A stretch of DNA of 64,000 bases from Amorphochlora amoebiformis (taxonomy: Eukaryota; Cercozoa; Chlorarachniophyceae), in NCBI GenBank assembly GCA_054601695.1, contig BAAHQB010000012.1, positions 1,364,001 to 1,428,000 of the forward strand, given 5' to 3'. The notes below the pieces were generated by a model, which was not told the DNA's origin, ran no database searches, and worked only from the letters and a program-made list of their open reading frames with translations. Of this stretch, positions 1 through 31,297 are shown piece by piece. The first letter of the stretch is position 1. Each line of letters starts with the position of its first letter. Position numbers and translations under genes: made by a program.

Positions 1-303
1 GTTTTCTAATTACGTGTAACATTATTACCCATAGATTTATATATATACATATATATATATATATATACGTATATATATATATATATATGTGTATATACAT
101 ATATTTATAAAGGCAAGTATATTATATACATATGTGCATGTATGTAAACCCTTATTTGTACATATTGTGTATGATGTAGATACATGTGTGTACGTATACA
201 ATGAGTATACATACTTTCATTTTAAGTATTAGATGTATATTTTAACCCTGATACAAATACAATACATGTGTAGTAACGTATCACAATGAAAATTTCCACA
301 CAC

Positions 304-612
304 CTGATTAGAAACCAGATCGAGTGCCGTCAAGCCCTTATTCCATTTTAATATATACTCCATCATCCACATGGTTCCATGAGCCCTCATTCGGTGCTTG
401 CCCATCGATAGACGTTTAAGCGATTTGTTGCATCGAAATGCTTTCGCAAGATGGACTGATGTCTCTTCATCGTTGGAGTCTGCCTTCAATGGACGGTCAA
501 TGGAGAGGTCTGTCAGATTCGTATTTTCCTGTTAGATTAGGTTAGGGTTTTTGAGATGATACATTTACACAAATATATTTTGTACCGAATGCACACAAAT
601 ATGTGTATATAC

Positions 613-646
<34 letters not shown>

Positions 647-1108
647 GTATATGTATATACATAAAAATATATTTTTAAATACTAAATATTTATATATAAT
701 ATATATCTACATGTATGTGTATTTATACATGTATTTCTATTTGTATTGTATGTATAGAATAATACACATGTAATATACACATATAAAGGTTTACATATAC
801 ATTATATATGTATGTATAAATATATACATATATATTTATAATTATATATACATACATACATACATTTACATTTAGATATAAATATACAAACCTAGAAATA
901 CCTGCAATGAGCTGGCTATGTGGATAAGGGCGATAGTTCCGGCTTCTACATTTCCGATGTCCAAGACTCTGAGAGGTGGATTCGTACGAAGGAATTTTGC
1001 TAGATTTCTTATCGCATCATCCCCTATAGGATTGTTGCGAAGCGAAAGGCTTGTCAAATATGCCTGAGAGGATACATTGAGGATAGGGCTGGGATATGTA
1101 TGTAAGGG

Positions 1109-1168
<60 letters not shown>

Positions 1169-1194
1169 TGTACGTATACACGTACGCACGTATG

Positions 1195-1232
<38 letters not shown>

Positions 1233-1340
1233 GTGGGGAGTGGTGCGTGTGTGTATACAGCATTTGTGTATATCTACATGTATATGTGTATGTGTGTGTA
1301 TACAAGCATATGTATTACATACATACACATAGAACATCTC

Positions 1341-1386
<46 letters not shown>

Positions 1387-1896
1387 CTGTGGTACCCCAT
1401 TGAGCGTTGTGAGCGTCTGTGTGATCGTATTACAGCCCGTCCTCCCTATACAATTTCCCGAGAGATTTAGCTCAATTATGCTTCGACTGCGAATGAGGAG
1501 AGCCATGATATCCTGCATTGTCTTATCATCAACTCCATTATGTGCCAAGTCGACAATGCGGAACGCGTTCGGAAATTTATCTGCCATGAGGCCCATGAGC
1601 GTGGTAACTGCCTGGTTGCTCACTGGCATTGACCTGCGCACAGGAGAGGGCTTGGCGTCAAGTTCTACGGCCAAAGTTCGACGAAATGGGTTAAAAATCC
1701 CATCGTGAACTCTCTCCAAGTCTTTGGCGGAAAGCTTCTTCTCCTCACCAACCATATTAAACGCGTCAATGAACTCCTTGATTGACGCGGGCATATACAC
1801 TGCGCGTGATGGGGCCTTTTTGTCTGCCTTCGATGAATCCCCGCGTGCCGCATGTTTTGTGTCCAGCAGACCCGACACGCCTTTGACATCCGTCAT
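304..1896 (-). CDS. Leucine-rich-repeat (RNase-inhibitor type) protein, partial
   Basis: Three exons are visible: 1896-1396, 1063-902 and 528-304. Every junction is phase 0 (donors GTACCA, GTATTT and GTGTGT; acceptors CTCTCAG and TCTAACAG). The gene continues past the left edge. The first about 75 residues are a charged N-terminal region. After that come repeats of the ribonuclease-inhibitor LRR type, for example [28 protein letters not shown] and [10 protein letters not shown]. The motif LxxLxLxxNxIGdxG is easily seen, and exons that are multiples of three match the repeat unit, as is usual in this family. Such proteins are normally cytosolic protein-interaction scaffolds; the partner cannot be inferred. 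Introns are (TA)n. The 5' end faces the amino-acid transporter gene across 149 bp. Bases 1-303 hold only TA-rich intron with no recognisable exon. Confidence 0.85.
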
Positions 1897-2045
1897 CCTC
1901 TCTGAGTGAGTTTCAGTTGAAACGGGATTCTAGGAGAGCATCAGTACAATCCCGGGGATTGGCTTTAACTCTCATAGAATCCCCGGAAATCTCCTCAGAT
2001 CTCCATCCAGGTCCGTCACGTCCCCAGCGCGGAACTCCTCAAGCC
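1897..2045. promoter_or_regulatory. Divergent promoter, LRR gene / amino-acid transporter
   Basis: A 149-bp gap separates the start codon of the minus-strand LRR gene (1896) from the first in-frame ATG of the plus-strand transporter (2046). The transporter frame stays open upstream to about 1917 without an earlier ATG, so the 5' UTR probably occupies most of the gap. No TATA box or (TA)n tract is present. The shared-promoter role is inferred from layout only. Confidence 0.45.
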
Positions 2046-3161
2046 ATGATACCCGACACAAAGCGGCCAACCTCCCACTCAGGCCTGGCAAAGTTCGGCT
2101 CGCCACTAGTTACTTCGCCCGAAAAACAAGCTGAGTATGGATCTCTGCCCAATGCATCGTCGCTTTCGTCCAAGGATCACTCGCCCTCTATGCTAGGCGC
2201 AATCGGGGTCGATCCCAGCACCCTGGTGCTCTCCAAGAAAAACACGGAGATGGTCATGCGACCCATGGTTCACACCCCAACGCTCACCCGAGTTTTTTCT
2301 CGCGTTGAGCCGGGCTCGCTCAGGGGATCCATATTCACACTCTCGTCCTCGGCAATTGGCGCGGGTGTCCTATCGCTTCCCCTAGTGATGAGGAATACGG
2401 GATTAATCCTGGGAGGGATGTTGTGCATCACAGGCGCTATTCTTGCGCTATTTTCAATGAATATGCTGGTGGATACAGCCGAAGTTGTGCTCTTCGCGTG
2501 AGTGCTTAAAAAATATCACCGATCCATCTTGTGTCTCTCCTAGATTACCTGGGAGGGTTTCGGATGGGGTTGGGTTTCAAATCTTTTTGGATGTGTATAT
2601 GTCGGAAAGGCGTGATGAACTTTTTTGATCACCCAGACGCGGAATGACGGGCTCCAGGGCAATCACGTACTCTGAGCTCGTCACTCAGGTGCAAAGATAA
2701 CACGCACGTATCAATCAGATTCGAATGCCCAGACTCCAAGGCTCTATCTAAAAAGATACCTTTGTTTGCTTATCGAACCTTCTCTCCCGCAGATACTCGG
2801 GGAGAAGTGGGGTGTCGCGCTGGAGGTGACGCTTGTTGTGTACTGCTTCGGCACCATCGTGGGCTATCTCTTGGTTATCGGAAAAGCTATCGGCGGGTAA
2901 AAATAGGAGATCATATAATTGAGACGATGATCTTGTGCGGAGGTGAGAGTTGTGTGTTTAGATTGTGCGACGCCATGGAGATAGGGCTTCCTAGCCCGGG
3001 ATTTCCAATCATCTTAGCTGCCTTTTTGGCGCTCCCCCTGGCCCTGTTTCGGGATATCTCATCGCTGGTAGGGGAAGATGTTAAATTTAATATGTATAAT
3101 GTGTTATATGTGCATATATTATTTATATGTAAAAATTATTCACATATTCAATGTACATATA

Positions 3162-3193
<32 letters not shown>

Positions 3194-3388
3194 TACATCT
3201 AAATATACATAAAAATATACACATACACATATATATATAGGCCCTATCGAGCATGCTGGCAATCTGCGCCATGATTTACGTGTGCATGTCCATTACATAC
3301 CGAGGCTTGCAGGTAGATAATATTTGTACATCTATGCATATACTTATATATTACATATATTTTTATATATATACATTTATACATGTAA

Positions 3389-3447
<59 letters not shown>

Positions 3448-4041
3448 CATATATGTGGTGGTAACCTACTCTTTGATCAGAGTTGTGGTATCAATCAAGA
3501 CAGAAGGGAATTTACTTACTGCCAAGAATTTGATTCACTTTGCTGAGTTTCAATATCAACTAAGGCAGAAATTGCCCAAAGATTGAATTATACTCATATA
3601 CAAATTTGAATGAAATACGTTTGCCGCGTATTCCATATTCCCACTTACCTCAGCGAAAGGAGTGATCAAATATTGAACAAGTCCAAACACTAGTGAGGCA
3701 AGCAAGTGATATATACCGTTCATCATATCAATTCTTTTTTTTTTTTTTTAAACGGCATCCCACCCCACCCGTCGCTTGTAGGTATCTATCTGAATTGAGA
3801 TTCCTCCGACAATTAAGTCATCATAGGATTAGTCCCGACAAGCGACAGTTGTATATATTTTCTTAAGCGACATATACCAGGCCCCAATCTACGAGATCAT
3901 ATTTGGGATATCAAGATAAATCCCCTAATTCCCATATATTCCCAAGGGAAAAGCGAAATTTTACGTAAACACATTTTCATTACATATATATATATATATA
4001 ATGTATGTATATTATATATATATATATATACGTGAATATAT

Positions 4042-4077
<36 letters not shown>

Positions 4078-4157
4078 ATATGCAAAAATATACATATATA
4101 TTAGATATATATTATATATCTATATATACATAATATATATATTATATATATTATACA

Positions 4158-4196
<39 letters not shown>

Positions 4197-4357
4197 ACAT
4201 ATATATATATGTTATCATATGTGTATTTATGTACATACTATATGCACAAGCGAAATTTTACGTAAACACATTTTCATTACATATATATATATATATAATG
4301 TATGTATATTATATATATATATATATATACATATATGTATACATATATACATACATA

Positions 4358-4415
<58 letters not shown>

Positions 4416-4585
4416 TATCACATATGTTATTGACACATACATACATATGTATATATACATATATATTTATATGTATGCGTTAAGTGTGCTTCTGATGCAT
4501 CTTATGTATATATGTAATATGTACATGTATATGTATATATATAAATATATATATATATATATCTGTAATTATTTCTTATGTAAAT

Positions 4586-4632
<47 letters not shown>

Positions 4633-4735
4633 TATATATATGTATATGTATATAATATATATGTATACACATATAGATATATAATGTATATATGTATGTA
4701 CACATATATATGTTTTATATTGTATAATGTTTAAA

Positions 4736-4787
<52 letters not shown>

Positions 4788-4862
4788 GTATATATGCATA
4801 GATTTATGCTTATGCGTACATCTGTGTAGGTATCTACGCAATGTACAGATATATTAGACACA

Positions 4863-4904
<42 letters not shown>

Positions 4905-5144
4905 AAATCATGTCATTCGTGATAATTAATTTCTTCACATGTAGGTACATTTTAATATTAGAATATCATATTTGATATAATATGTACATGTGTAGGCAGG
5001 AAGTCTTGACTCAATACCAACACCTACGGCAAGAATTGAGGCGGTAGACATACGTATGTGTATATATAATACATACAAATATATACATACATATATAAAA
5101 ATATATACATTTTTATACACATATATATATATATATATAATATA

Positions 5145-5182
<38 letters not shown>

Positions 5183-5588
5183 ACATATGTATGTGTGTGT
5201 ATATATTATGCACATATGTATTACATGTGTACACATGTTAAAGTTGTATCTTTTTACGTCTAAATTATATATATATATATATATATCATATACATATATA
5301 CCCACATATATATACATCAGATGCGCATGTAGATATTATAGTTGTGTCTACAAACACACACACACACACACACACGTTATATATATATATAATATATATA
5401 TATATTATATCCATATATATATATATATATTATATATATTATATTTACATATATATATATATATATATATATACATCAGATTCACATGTTAATTATATCC
5501 CTTCTATATTCAAATTTGAGCACATATTTATAAATATGCACATCAATCATATATGCATATATGCATATATATATATATATATTGGATA

Positions 5589-5630
<42 letters not shown>

Positions 5631-5981
5631 ATACACTGTCATATGTGTAAATATGTACGTACATATATATTTATATATATATATATGTATATATATAATA
5701 TATGATGTACATACGTATATACAATACGCAATATTCGTAGGACTTTTGCTCGTCTGCTACCATCGTATTCTTTGCTTACAACTGTCACGTTAACATATTC
5801 TCCATCTACTCCTCTCTCCAGGTATTTTCCATCATGTATACATGTATGCAATATGTACTCATATGTAAATATGACACATACAAATACACTCATATAATAT
5901 ATACATATATATATATGTATATATATATATATGTATGTTTATCTATAACATCGATAGGTATTTTGTCATACGTGGATGTAG

Positions 5982-6022
<41 letters not shown>

Positions 6023-6109
6023 AAATATAAAATACATATACTCATGCATTATATATATATACATATATATATATGTATATATGTATATATATGCAAATAT
6101 ATATATATG

Positions 6110-6157
<48 letters not shown>

Positions 6158-6471
6158 ATACTTATATATATATATATATATATATGTGTGTATATAAAAG
6201 TAGGTATGTTTTTACTCCATATATATAAACATATATATATATATACATATATATATATGTATATATATATATATATGTCTATCCAGTACCCCCTAGTCTC
6301 GCGCATGAAGAAGGTCACCCAGAGAGCTGTTGCCCTAGAAGTAACAACAAACCCTAACCTAATTCGAACATCCAGCTAATCCTCACCTTCCAGGCTAACC
6401 CTAATCCTAACCCCAACCTCCCTGCCAAACTAAACTATTTCAATCTCACCCATAAATCTACCAAATCCCTG

Positions 6472-6522
<51 letters not shown>

Positions 6523-7191
6523 ATCCATATATATGTGTGTATCCTTTCCTGGACCTAACTTAACCATCATCTCTGTTTCTAACCAAACCCCACCCAACCT
6601 AACCCAAATCCTATCTGTACAGCTTTCCCTTTACTTGTGCGTGGCGTCGTCTGGATACCTTCTGTTTCACGACGAAACCAAGGGGAACATTCTCCAAAAC
6701 TTTCCGCCTTCGGATCTCCTTATTACCATCGGGAAGGGCGGGTTAGAACTTTTATATCTACCGAATTAAATTCTTGTTTTTTTATAATTCGAGAGAGAGA
6801 TTAAGATAAAGCGAGAGAATCAGGAATATAGAGAGAGGTAGTAAAGAGAGAAAGGGTCAGGATTTGAGGCTTGTAGTGAATTCTTCGAGTCATGACGAGG
6901 TGGAGTAAAGAAAAGGAGGATGAAAAGAAAGCGTTAAGACGCGTTTTCGAATTCATTACAATCTTATTCTAAGGGTGTTTTTCTCCCTGTACATATTTGT
7001 ATGTACATCCGTGCGCATGTGTGTCCTAAGTATCCATTGTCCATCCTATGCGGGTTTCCATATCAGGATCGCCACGGCTCTCACGGCATCTCTCCCTCTG
7101 TGTCTCCATCCCGCTCGGGAGAACTTCTACTCACTCATTAACAAATGTTTTTCAAAGGCTGAAAGAAGAAACAATGGTTCGCACATATTAC

Positions 7192-7235
<44 letters not shown>

Positions 7236-7295
7236 ATATATATATATATATATAAATATATATATGTATGTATATAACTCATGTTATGTGTACTG

Positions 7296-7330
<35 letters not shown>

Positions 7331-8261
7331 ATATATATATATATATATATATATGCAATGTTAGCTCATATGTACTTCCATCGTCTCTTTAACCCTAATC
7401 CTTCCCCCTACTCCTAACCCTAACCCCAACCCTAACCCTAAATGAGAAGAGATACCGATTTCAGATAACATTAAGACCCCACTTCTCAATGGCACCCCCA
7501 ACTCAAGGTCTCGACAGGGTTATGGTTAGGGTCGGGTTTGAGTAGGGTTAAGGTTAGGGTTAGGATTAGGGTTAGGGTTAGGGTCAGGATCAGATTATTC
7601 AGCATGTCTTAGTCCGAGTAAAATGGACTCAATTAGGGTTAGGATTAGGGTTAGGACTAGGGTTAGGGTTAGGGTTAGGGTTAGGGGGTTAGGGTTAGGG
7701 TTAGGGTTAGGGTTAGGGTTAGGATCAGATTATTCAGCATGTCTTAGTCCGAGTACCATTGACTCAGTTAGGGTTAGGGTTAGGGTTAGGTTTAGGGTTA
7801 GGGTTAGGGTTAGGGTTACGTTCGGGATACAGCGTTAATTGGCTCCAACCCACCCGTAATTAACCCGAAAATACAAACAGCGAACAATACATGTATAATA
7901 TATATAGTATACATATATATCTATATATTTATATATATATATATATGTATATACATATATATATATATATATTATAATATAAATATGACTTCATAAATAA
8001 ATACATTTACCGTAAATAAACATATTTATATGTGTGAACATGGAGAATTATGTAATATACTTCATGCGTAATCTCAGACATTTAAATAGATATAGACATA
8101 AAATACATATTATAACTATAGATATATATATATATATATAAATATGTAAATATATATATATATATATATGAAAATATGTGCATACACATACAATGTGTGT
8201 AGGTTGAATACGCCTAGTGCTGCAAGTCGTCAGCAGGTACATTGTATATATGTGTATTTAT

Positions 8262-8308
<47 letters not shown>

Positions 8309-8502
8309 ATATATATATAATATTTATGTATGAATATTAGTATATAAATATACATACATAAGTATGTAATATTATACATATACAAATATTTACGTACATA
8401 TATTCTATATATTATATATATATATATATGATTTCAGAAAAAGGGTCCCGCCTTATGGTTTCATGTTCTGGTTACTCTTTCTATGATGTTTGGTAAGTCA
8501 TA

Positions 8503-8558
<56 letters not shown>

Positions 8559-8729
8559 TAATATGTTATCATATTTATATATGACTTGGCTAGGCTTAGG
8601 CTTATAGCTAAGTTTAGGGTTAGGGTTAGGGTTAGGGTTTTGTTAGGGATACAGCGTTAATTGGCTCTAACACACACGTAATTAACACTAAAATACAAAC
8701 AGCAAACATTACATTATAATATATATAGT

Positions 8730-8772
<43 letters not shown>

Positions 8773-9325
8773 CATATATATATATATATATTATAATGTA
8801 AATATGACTTCATAAATAAATACATTTACCGTAAATAAACATATTTATATGTGTGAACATGGAGAATTATGTAATATACTTCATACGTAATCTCAGACAT
8901 TTAAATAGATATAGACATAAAATACATATTATAACTATAGATATATATATATATATATAAATATGTAAATATATATATATATATATATATATGAAAATAT
9001 GTGCATACACATACAATGTGTGTAGGTTGAATACGCCTAGTGCTGCAAGTCGTCAGCAGGTACATTGTATATATGTGTATTTATACAAATATATATATAT
9101 ATATATATATATATTACATATATATATATATATATATATAATATTTATGTATGAATATTAGTATATAAATATACATACATAAGTATGTAATATTATACAT
9201 ATACAAATATTTACGTACATATATTCTATATATTATATATATATATATATATGATTTCAGAAAAAGGGTCCCGCCTTATGGTTTCATGTTCTGGTTACTC
9301 TTTCTATGATGTTTGGTAAGTCTCA

Positions 9326-9362
<37 letters not shown>

Positions 9363-9412
9363 ATATATATATATATATAAAATTATAATATGTTATATCA
9401 TATTTATATATG

Positions 9413-9452
<40 letters not shown>

Positions 9453-9553
9453 TATGTTTTATATATATACATATACATACATACATATATATATATATAT
9501 ACATATACATTTATAATATATGTATATGTGTGTAGAATGTGAATGGGTACATA

Positions 9554-9609
<56 letters not shown>

Positions 9610-9663
9610 ATATGTAATACGTGCATACATACTACGTTATGTACATGTATACATACTACGTTC

Positions 9664-9702
<39 letters not shown>

Positions 9703-9707
9703 ATATG

Positions 9708-9740
<33 letters not shown>

Positions 9741-9830
9741 ATATATTTATGTACATAAAATTGATACACAATTCAGCACGAAAACAAGTATAAAAGGATG
9801 TAGGTTTGTATACATATGAGAAATACCTGC

Positions 9831-9882
<52 letters not shown>

Positions 9883-9996
9883 CGTAGGGATATGTATAGA
9901 GAGAGAGAGAGAATCTCTCATACACATATGAAAATATGTCTAGGCGCCCTATACCTCGCTCTAAACGTCCCAGGAGTGTCGATTGTTTTCAGGTAA

Positions 9997-10072
<76 letters not shown>

Positions 10073-10130
10073 ATATTTGTATATAAATGTATATAATGCA
10101 TCCAAATATAAACGTATTATAAATATAAAG

Positions 10131-10194
<64 letters not shown>

Positions 10195-10391
10195 ATATAT
10201 ATATGTAATGTACACATATTTATATGATTACATATATATATATATATACATTTCCCAGTTTTCTAGGGGCGACAGCGTGTATCATCATTTGTTACGCAAT
10301 GCCAATCATTATGTACATCTCTATACTAGAACATGTAAGCAATTCTCATTCGTCTCACCCTCTTATCTCTGTCGCATACACACAATAGTAG

Positions 10392-10428
<37 letters not shown>

Positions 10429-10457
10429 TATATTTACATATATCTATATATGTATAT

Positions 10458-10488
<31 letters not shown>

Positions 10489-11020
10489 TATTACATTGTA
10501 TCATGCATTACATATTCATGTACACATATATATATGTATGTATATATATATATATATACATATATATGTATGTATATATATATATATGTGTGTGTGTGTA
10601 TGTGTGTAGTCTACACATACAATTGAAATGTTTGTGTAGATAGGATCTACATGAAACACATGTCATATGTATATGTATAGATATATACATATATATATAT
10701 ATATATGTATAAATACATATGTATGCACATTATTATATTGTGAATATATATATATATATATAGCGGTCGATTCTATCAAGTCGGTGTACAGTAATGATTC
10801 ACAAGTTGTTTCTTTGGTACAATATAACATATATATATATATATATATGTATGTTATATATATATATATATATATATATATGCATATGAATATGTAAATG
10901 TACATATTATATATATATATATATATCTATATATATATATATATAAACGTGATGTATATAGATAAAAATATACATAAATACATGTTTGTACATATTCTCG
11001 AAATTTATATATATATATAC

Positions 11021-11112
<92 letters not shown>

Positions 11113-11357
11113 GTATATGTATATTATTATATGTATATATATATACATATACATACACATATGCGTATATATGTATACATGTGTGTAGAAAAAAATCTAC
11201 GTAATGTACTTCAATTTATTATTCTACACGTTCACGAATATATACATTTACATATATGTATTTTGATATACATATTTTTATATATATAATACATTTGTAT
11301 AGGCTTCTATTGGCAGTTCTAGTTATAGTCGGTGTTATCAGCGCAAGCTCCTCGTAA
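2046..11357 (+). CDS. AAAP/SLC38-type amino-acid transporter, 17 exons
   Basis: Exons: 2046-2497, 2637-2688, 2793-2896, 2962-3067, 3241-3312, 4996-5043, 5741-5821, 6287-6340, 6623-6741, 7067-7176, 7465-7507, 8203-8236, 8438-8492, 9944-9992, 10259-10334, 10764-10783, 11303-11357. All splices are GT-AG, phases agree at every junction, and the sum is 1530 nt (509 aa plus TAA). The cytosolic N-terminus (about 90 aa) is Ser/Pro-rich. The TM1 signature [18 protein letters not shown] (about 100-117) is the AAAP hallmark. Later segments include [90 protein letters not shown] and a last helix [13 protein letters not shown], giving about 11 helices. The family carries amino acids across plasma or organelle membranes with H+ or Na+; the substrate cannot be read here. 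Exons 12 and 13 lie in a tandem duplication, and intron 11 holds a TTAGGG array. Confidence 0.9.
3952..4325 (+). repeat. Direct repeat of about 75 bp inside transporter intron 5
   Basis: The segment starting AAGCGAAATTTTACGTAAAC occurs at about 3950-4025 and again at about 4248-4325, nearly identical, inside the long intron between exons 5 and 6. The rest of 3313-4995 is (TA)n plus a non-repetitive island at 3460-3960 in which I see no exon fitting the frame. Confidence 0.7.
7396..7835 (+). repeat. Interstitial telomere-like array flanking and inside transporter introns 10-11
   Basis: CCCTAA units (7396-7440) precede exon 11 (7465-7507). TTAGGG units then follow at 7515-7835, with two copies of the about 45-bp core that contains GATTATTCAGCATGTCTTAG (7589-7630 and 7729-7770). 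The 43-nt exon 11 is therefore sandwiched between telomere-like repeats of opposite orientation. Here the G-rich strand is the sense strand, unlike most other arrays in the window. Confidence 0.85.
7824..9400 (+). repeat. Tandem duplication (period about 823 bp) carrying transporter exons 12 and 13
   Basis: Copy 1 (about 7824-8582) and copy 2 (about 8647-9400) align throughout. The exon pairs 8203-8236/8438-8492 and 9026-9059/9261-9315 are identical base for base and keep the same splice sites. The intron parts differ only in (TA)n length and scattered substitutions, so the duplication is recent or gene-converted. One pair adds 34+55 = 89 nt, which is not divisible by three, so using both pairs in series would shift the frame. 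Confidence 0.9.
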
Positions 11358-13539
11358 TCAATATACTTTTATATAAATTTACATGTATACATATATGTAT
11401 ATAAATATATTATATTTATATCACATACACATATATATATATATATATATATCATATATATGCATATGAATAAATAAATGTATGTATGTATATATTTATA
11501 TATATATATATATATATCAATATATATGTATAGATATGTATATATATATATATATGTAACAATATATATATATATATAAGCAATAATACATGTATATGCA
11601 TACGTGCATGAACACACGACCTTGTGTACATATAAGTATATTAAAATATACATTCTACATCTACATATATATATATGTATATAAATTATATATATTGAAA
11701 TATCTAACATAAATGTATACATACAAAATACATCCTTATATTAATATATAATAACCAGATGCACAAAAACATATATGCACATATTATTTAATGTATATAT
11801 ATATATATATTTATAATATGTACATATATGTCTGTACATGTATATGTAAAAGTAGAAAATATATGTTTACGTACACATTTAGGTATAAGATATTTTCATA
11901 TATATCACAGGGCGATGCAGATAGCTATGCTTTTTCGTGGGGAAGAAGTCGCAACCTAGCTCTGAGACATTCAGCTAAGAAATTCACATTATATTATGTC
12001 CTTTGTATACCAGGATATATACAAATATAAATTTATAGCGTAGATACAACATACATCACGATAGATAGATAGATATCAGTCCGACAGACTCAGAAACACA
12101 TAGATGGATCATACATACCATATACGTGTAGGAGTATAAAGTCGTCTTCTTTTCAGAAAAAGAAGAAAATAAAAATGATTAAAGAGGGGAGAAATGATAG
12201 TGATAATAATACTAATGATCTATTTGTGTATACATATGTATATATATATATGTACATGTGTATGCATGCATATATACACTAATGTATATGTATGTATACA
12301 AGTATGTATATGTACACAGCTATGTATAAAACAAAAGCAAAATTAAAAAAAAAAAAAGAGGAAAGAGAGGAGAAAATAAGCAAGATGCTGAAAATGCAAA
12401 GAAGAATCATTAAATACATAGAATAATACGAGAAAAAAAAAATTTAATTGAGACTTTCAAAATTTTATTTTTACACTTCCTTTCTTCTTCGCTTATTACT
12501 ACCTTTAAATTAATATAACCCTCGGTGAAAACCATAAAAAAGATAGATCTAGTAAATGCCATGTACAGTCTGTTGAAACATCCCAGGGGTCTCTAAGGGT
12601 GAAGATCGGGAAGGAAACGAGAGGATAGACGAGAAGAGAGAGGAAAGGAACCAACATCTAGAACATTGAGCAGCGCGCTTGCTGTTTGGTCTAAGGTATA
12701 TAGTATACGTAGTGAGCCACTCTCAGCGCAAGTTTGTTTTTGTTTTTTGAGCTGCAGCCAGTGGCGATCAGCTCTAGCCCCTATATAAAAATATACAGTC
12801 TTGCTAGTCTTGGGCGCGCGGCGTGTACCTGTTGTGTTTTGCAATTTTTGACAAGTTAATTGTAGCAGCAATGTTAGGCTATTACTAGTATTATCACGTG
12901 GTCGTGAATCATGATGCATCATCATACGATATCACTAGTATCACTATCCACCTAAGTCCGAGTTGACTAGTACGAGGCCGCATATTATACTATAGTACTA
13001 GATGTCTACTATCTAATCTATACCAAGGATTTAGAGTCAGAGTATATCAGTGATATTACTAGATTACTATAAATGTTAATCTAGTTAATTAATATCATCA
13101 TAGCCTATATCTAGTATATAGCGAGTTGTTCTGTGTATCAAGTACTATATAGATGGAACTAGTTAGTACAAACGCAAACACTTGAAGTAAATACAACAAT
13201 TAACGCACCCTTGATCCAATCAACTGCAATTGTATCGTGCACATGCATCATTACATACGCACAAGACACATGCCGTACTAACTATGGATGCTATGACAGT
13301 TACTAGCTACTATGCAGCAACCAAAATCACAGCGGCCCCCTGGACTACCCATGTTTTCCTTGCCTCCTCTCCACTTGGGTTGTTGAGATTATATTTTAAA
13401 TGTTTCTCTCTTTTTCCTTTATTTTTAATCTTTTTACTTTGTGTTTCTTTTTTCTTCTGTTTTTCCTTTTATTTTTTTTCCCTTCTGGATGTCTGTTTCT
13501 TACTTACATATAAATAGATGTATATCTAAATACCTGTGG

Positions 13540-13570
<31 letters not shown>

Positions 13571-14355
13571 AATATATAATATATTATATATACCTTACAT
13601 AAACATGTATATACATATATACACATATGCATTTACTTTATCTCTCAAAACTCCATCCTTTTCTCCCGATTGCTTTTGTTCCTTATTTTTTCAGTGAGGT
13701 GGAGGTGGTGAATCTATTTGGGAATTCAGGCTTCTACCATGTAGTCATTTGAATATATGGATGAAGTGATATTGCGTGACATTTTCACGTGTCACGCTGA
13801 AGATGCGGTAGGCGGATGAGCACAGCTGGATTAGGTAGATTCGGGTTAGGTTAATTTTCGTGTGTAGATGTGTTATGTCTAGCGCTAGCCCTAACATTAA
13901 CTCTACCATATTATGTATCTATTAATATATATATATATATATATATATGTAGTATGATATATATATATATATACGTTGCATATATATATATATATATATA
14001 TATAAATTATATATGAACATGACATACATTACAAACACGCACACGCGCATATATACATGTATGTGTACACATAGATGTAGATGTAATCTATATATAAGCT
14101 ATATATATGCATATATATATATGTATATATATATATGTATATATATATATATACATATGTAACGCATTAAGGTGTTTTCATATGTATGTACATATATATA
14201 TATGTGTGTACATATAATTTTATGTATATCTAAATATAGACACACACATATATATGTACATATATATATATATATATATATGTACATTTACCTATAGATT
14301 GTACGAATGCTTTATATATGTGTACATATTTCTAAATAGATTTGCATATATTCCC

Positions 14356-14387
<32 letters not shown>

Positions 14388-14631
14388 CATATATATATAT
14401 ATATGTATATATATATGTATAAATATGTATATATTCATATATACATATATACATTTAATATATGTCTACTACACACACATATATATACATATATATATAT
14501 ATTATATATATGCAAAAATATACATATGTACCTACAAATGTATTATGTAATATATACTTGTACGTATATAATATATATTTATATATACATATATATATAC
14601 TTAATCGTGTTCGTGATGCTCCGTAGAGTTT
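11358..14631. other. Convergent intergenic region with CTAG-rich island
   Basis: This lies between the 3' ends of the transporter (11357) and the 28-exon gene (14632). Most is (TA)n with A-rich (12160-12480) and T-rich (13390-13510) stretches. A TA-poor island at about 12880-13190 contains about nine CTAG tetramers. An open frame at 11911-12030 begins after the acceptor ATATCACAG and is in phase with transporter exon 15, so it could be an alternative last exon, but it lacks the hydrophobic final helix. A second island, 13620-13910, holds nothing I recognise. Confidence 0.5.
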
Positions 14632-31008
<16,377 letters not shown>

Positions 31009-31297
31009 CGTTGAGAGGGGGGAGGGGGGAGGGGTGGGAGGGTGGGGGGAGAAGGAGGGTGTTTTTTTGGAACCCCAGAGGGGGGACGGCTCCTAAAGAT
31101 GGCCACTTGCGCTTACAGAAGACGAAGTCAAAAAGTTGATATGTGGTATATCTTCAAGAAGAGCCGCAAAAATCAGAAAGCTTTATTTAAAGATATCTCA
31201 AATAAGATATGCCGATATATGAATTTGCAAATATATAATAATATCTGGAATATCCAATACAATATGTGCATATCGAAATATGTTAAAATATTAATAT
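31009..31297. promoter_or_regulatory. Divergent promoter with G-quadruplex-like tract, 28-exon gene / four-helix protein
   Basis: A 289-bp gap separates the two start codons. The tract at 31014-31068 on the plus strand consists of many G runs of 3-6 separated by 1-3 bases, sufficient for a G-quadruplex, and it ends 5 bp from the minus-strand ATG. Promoter function is inferred from position. Confidence 0.5.

Noticed and set aside
12593-12925. Minus-strand open frame of 110 codons
   Set aside because: No recognisable motif, no in-phase splice partner, located beyond the stop of the 28-exon gene; probably chance.
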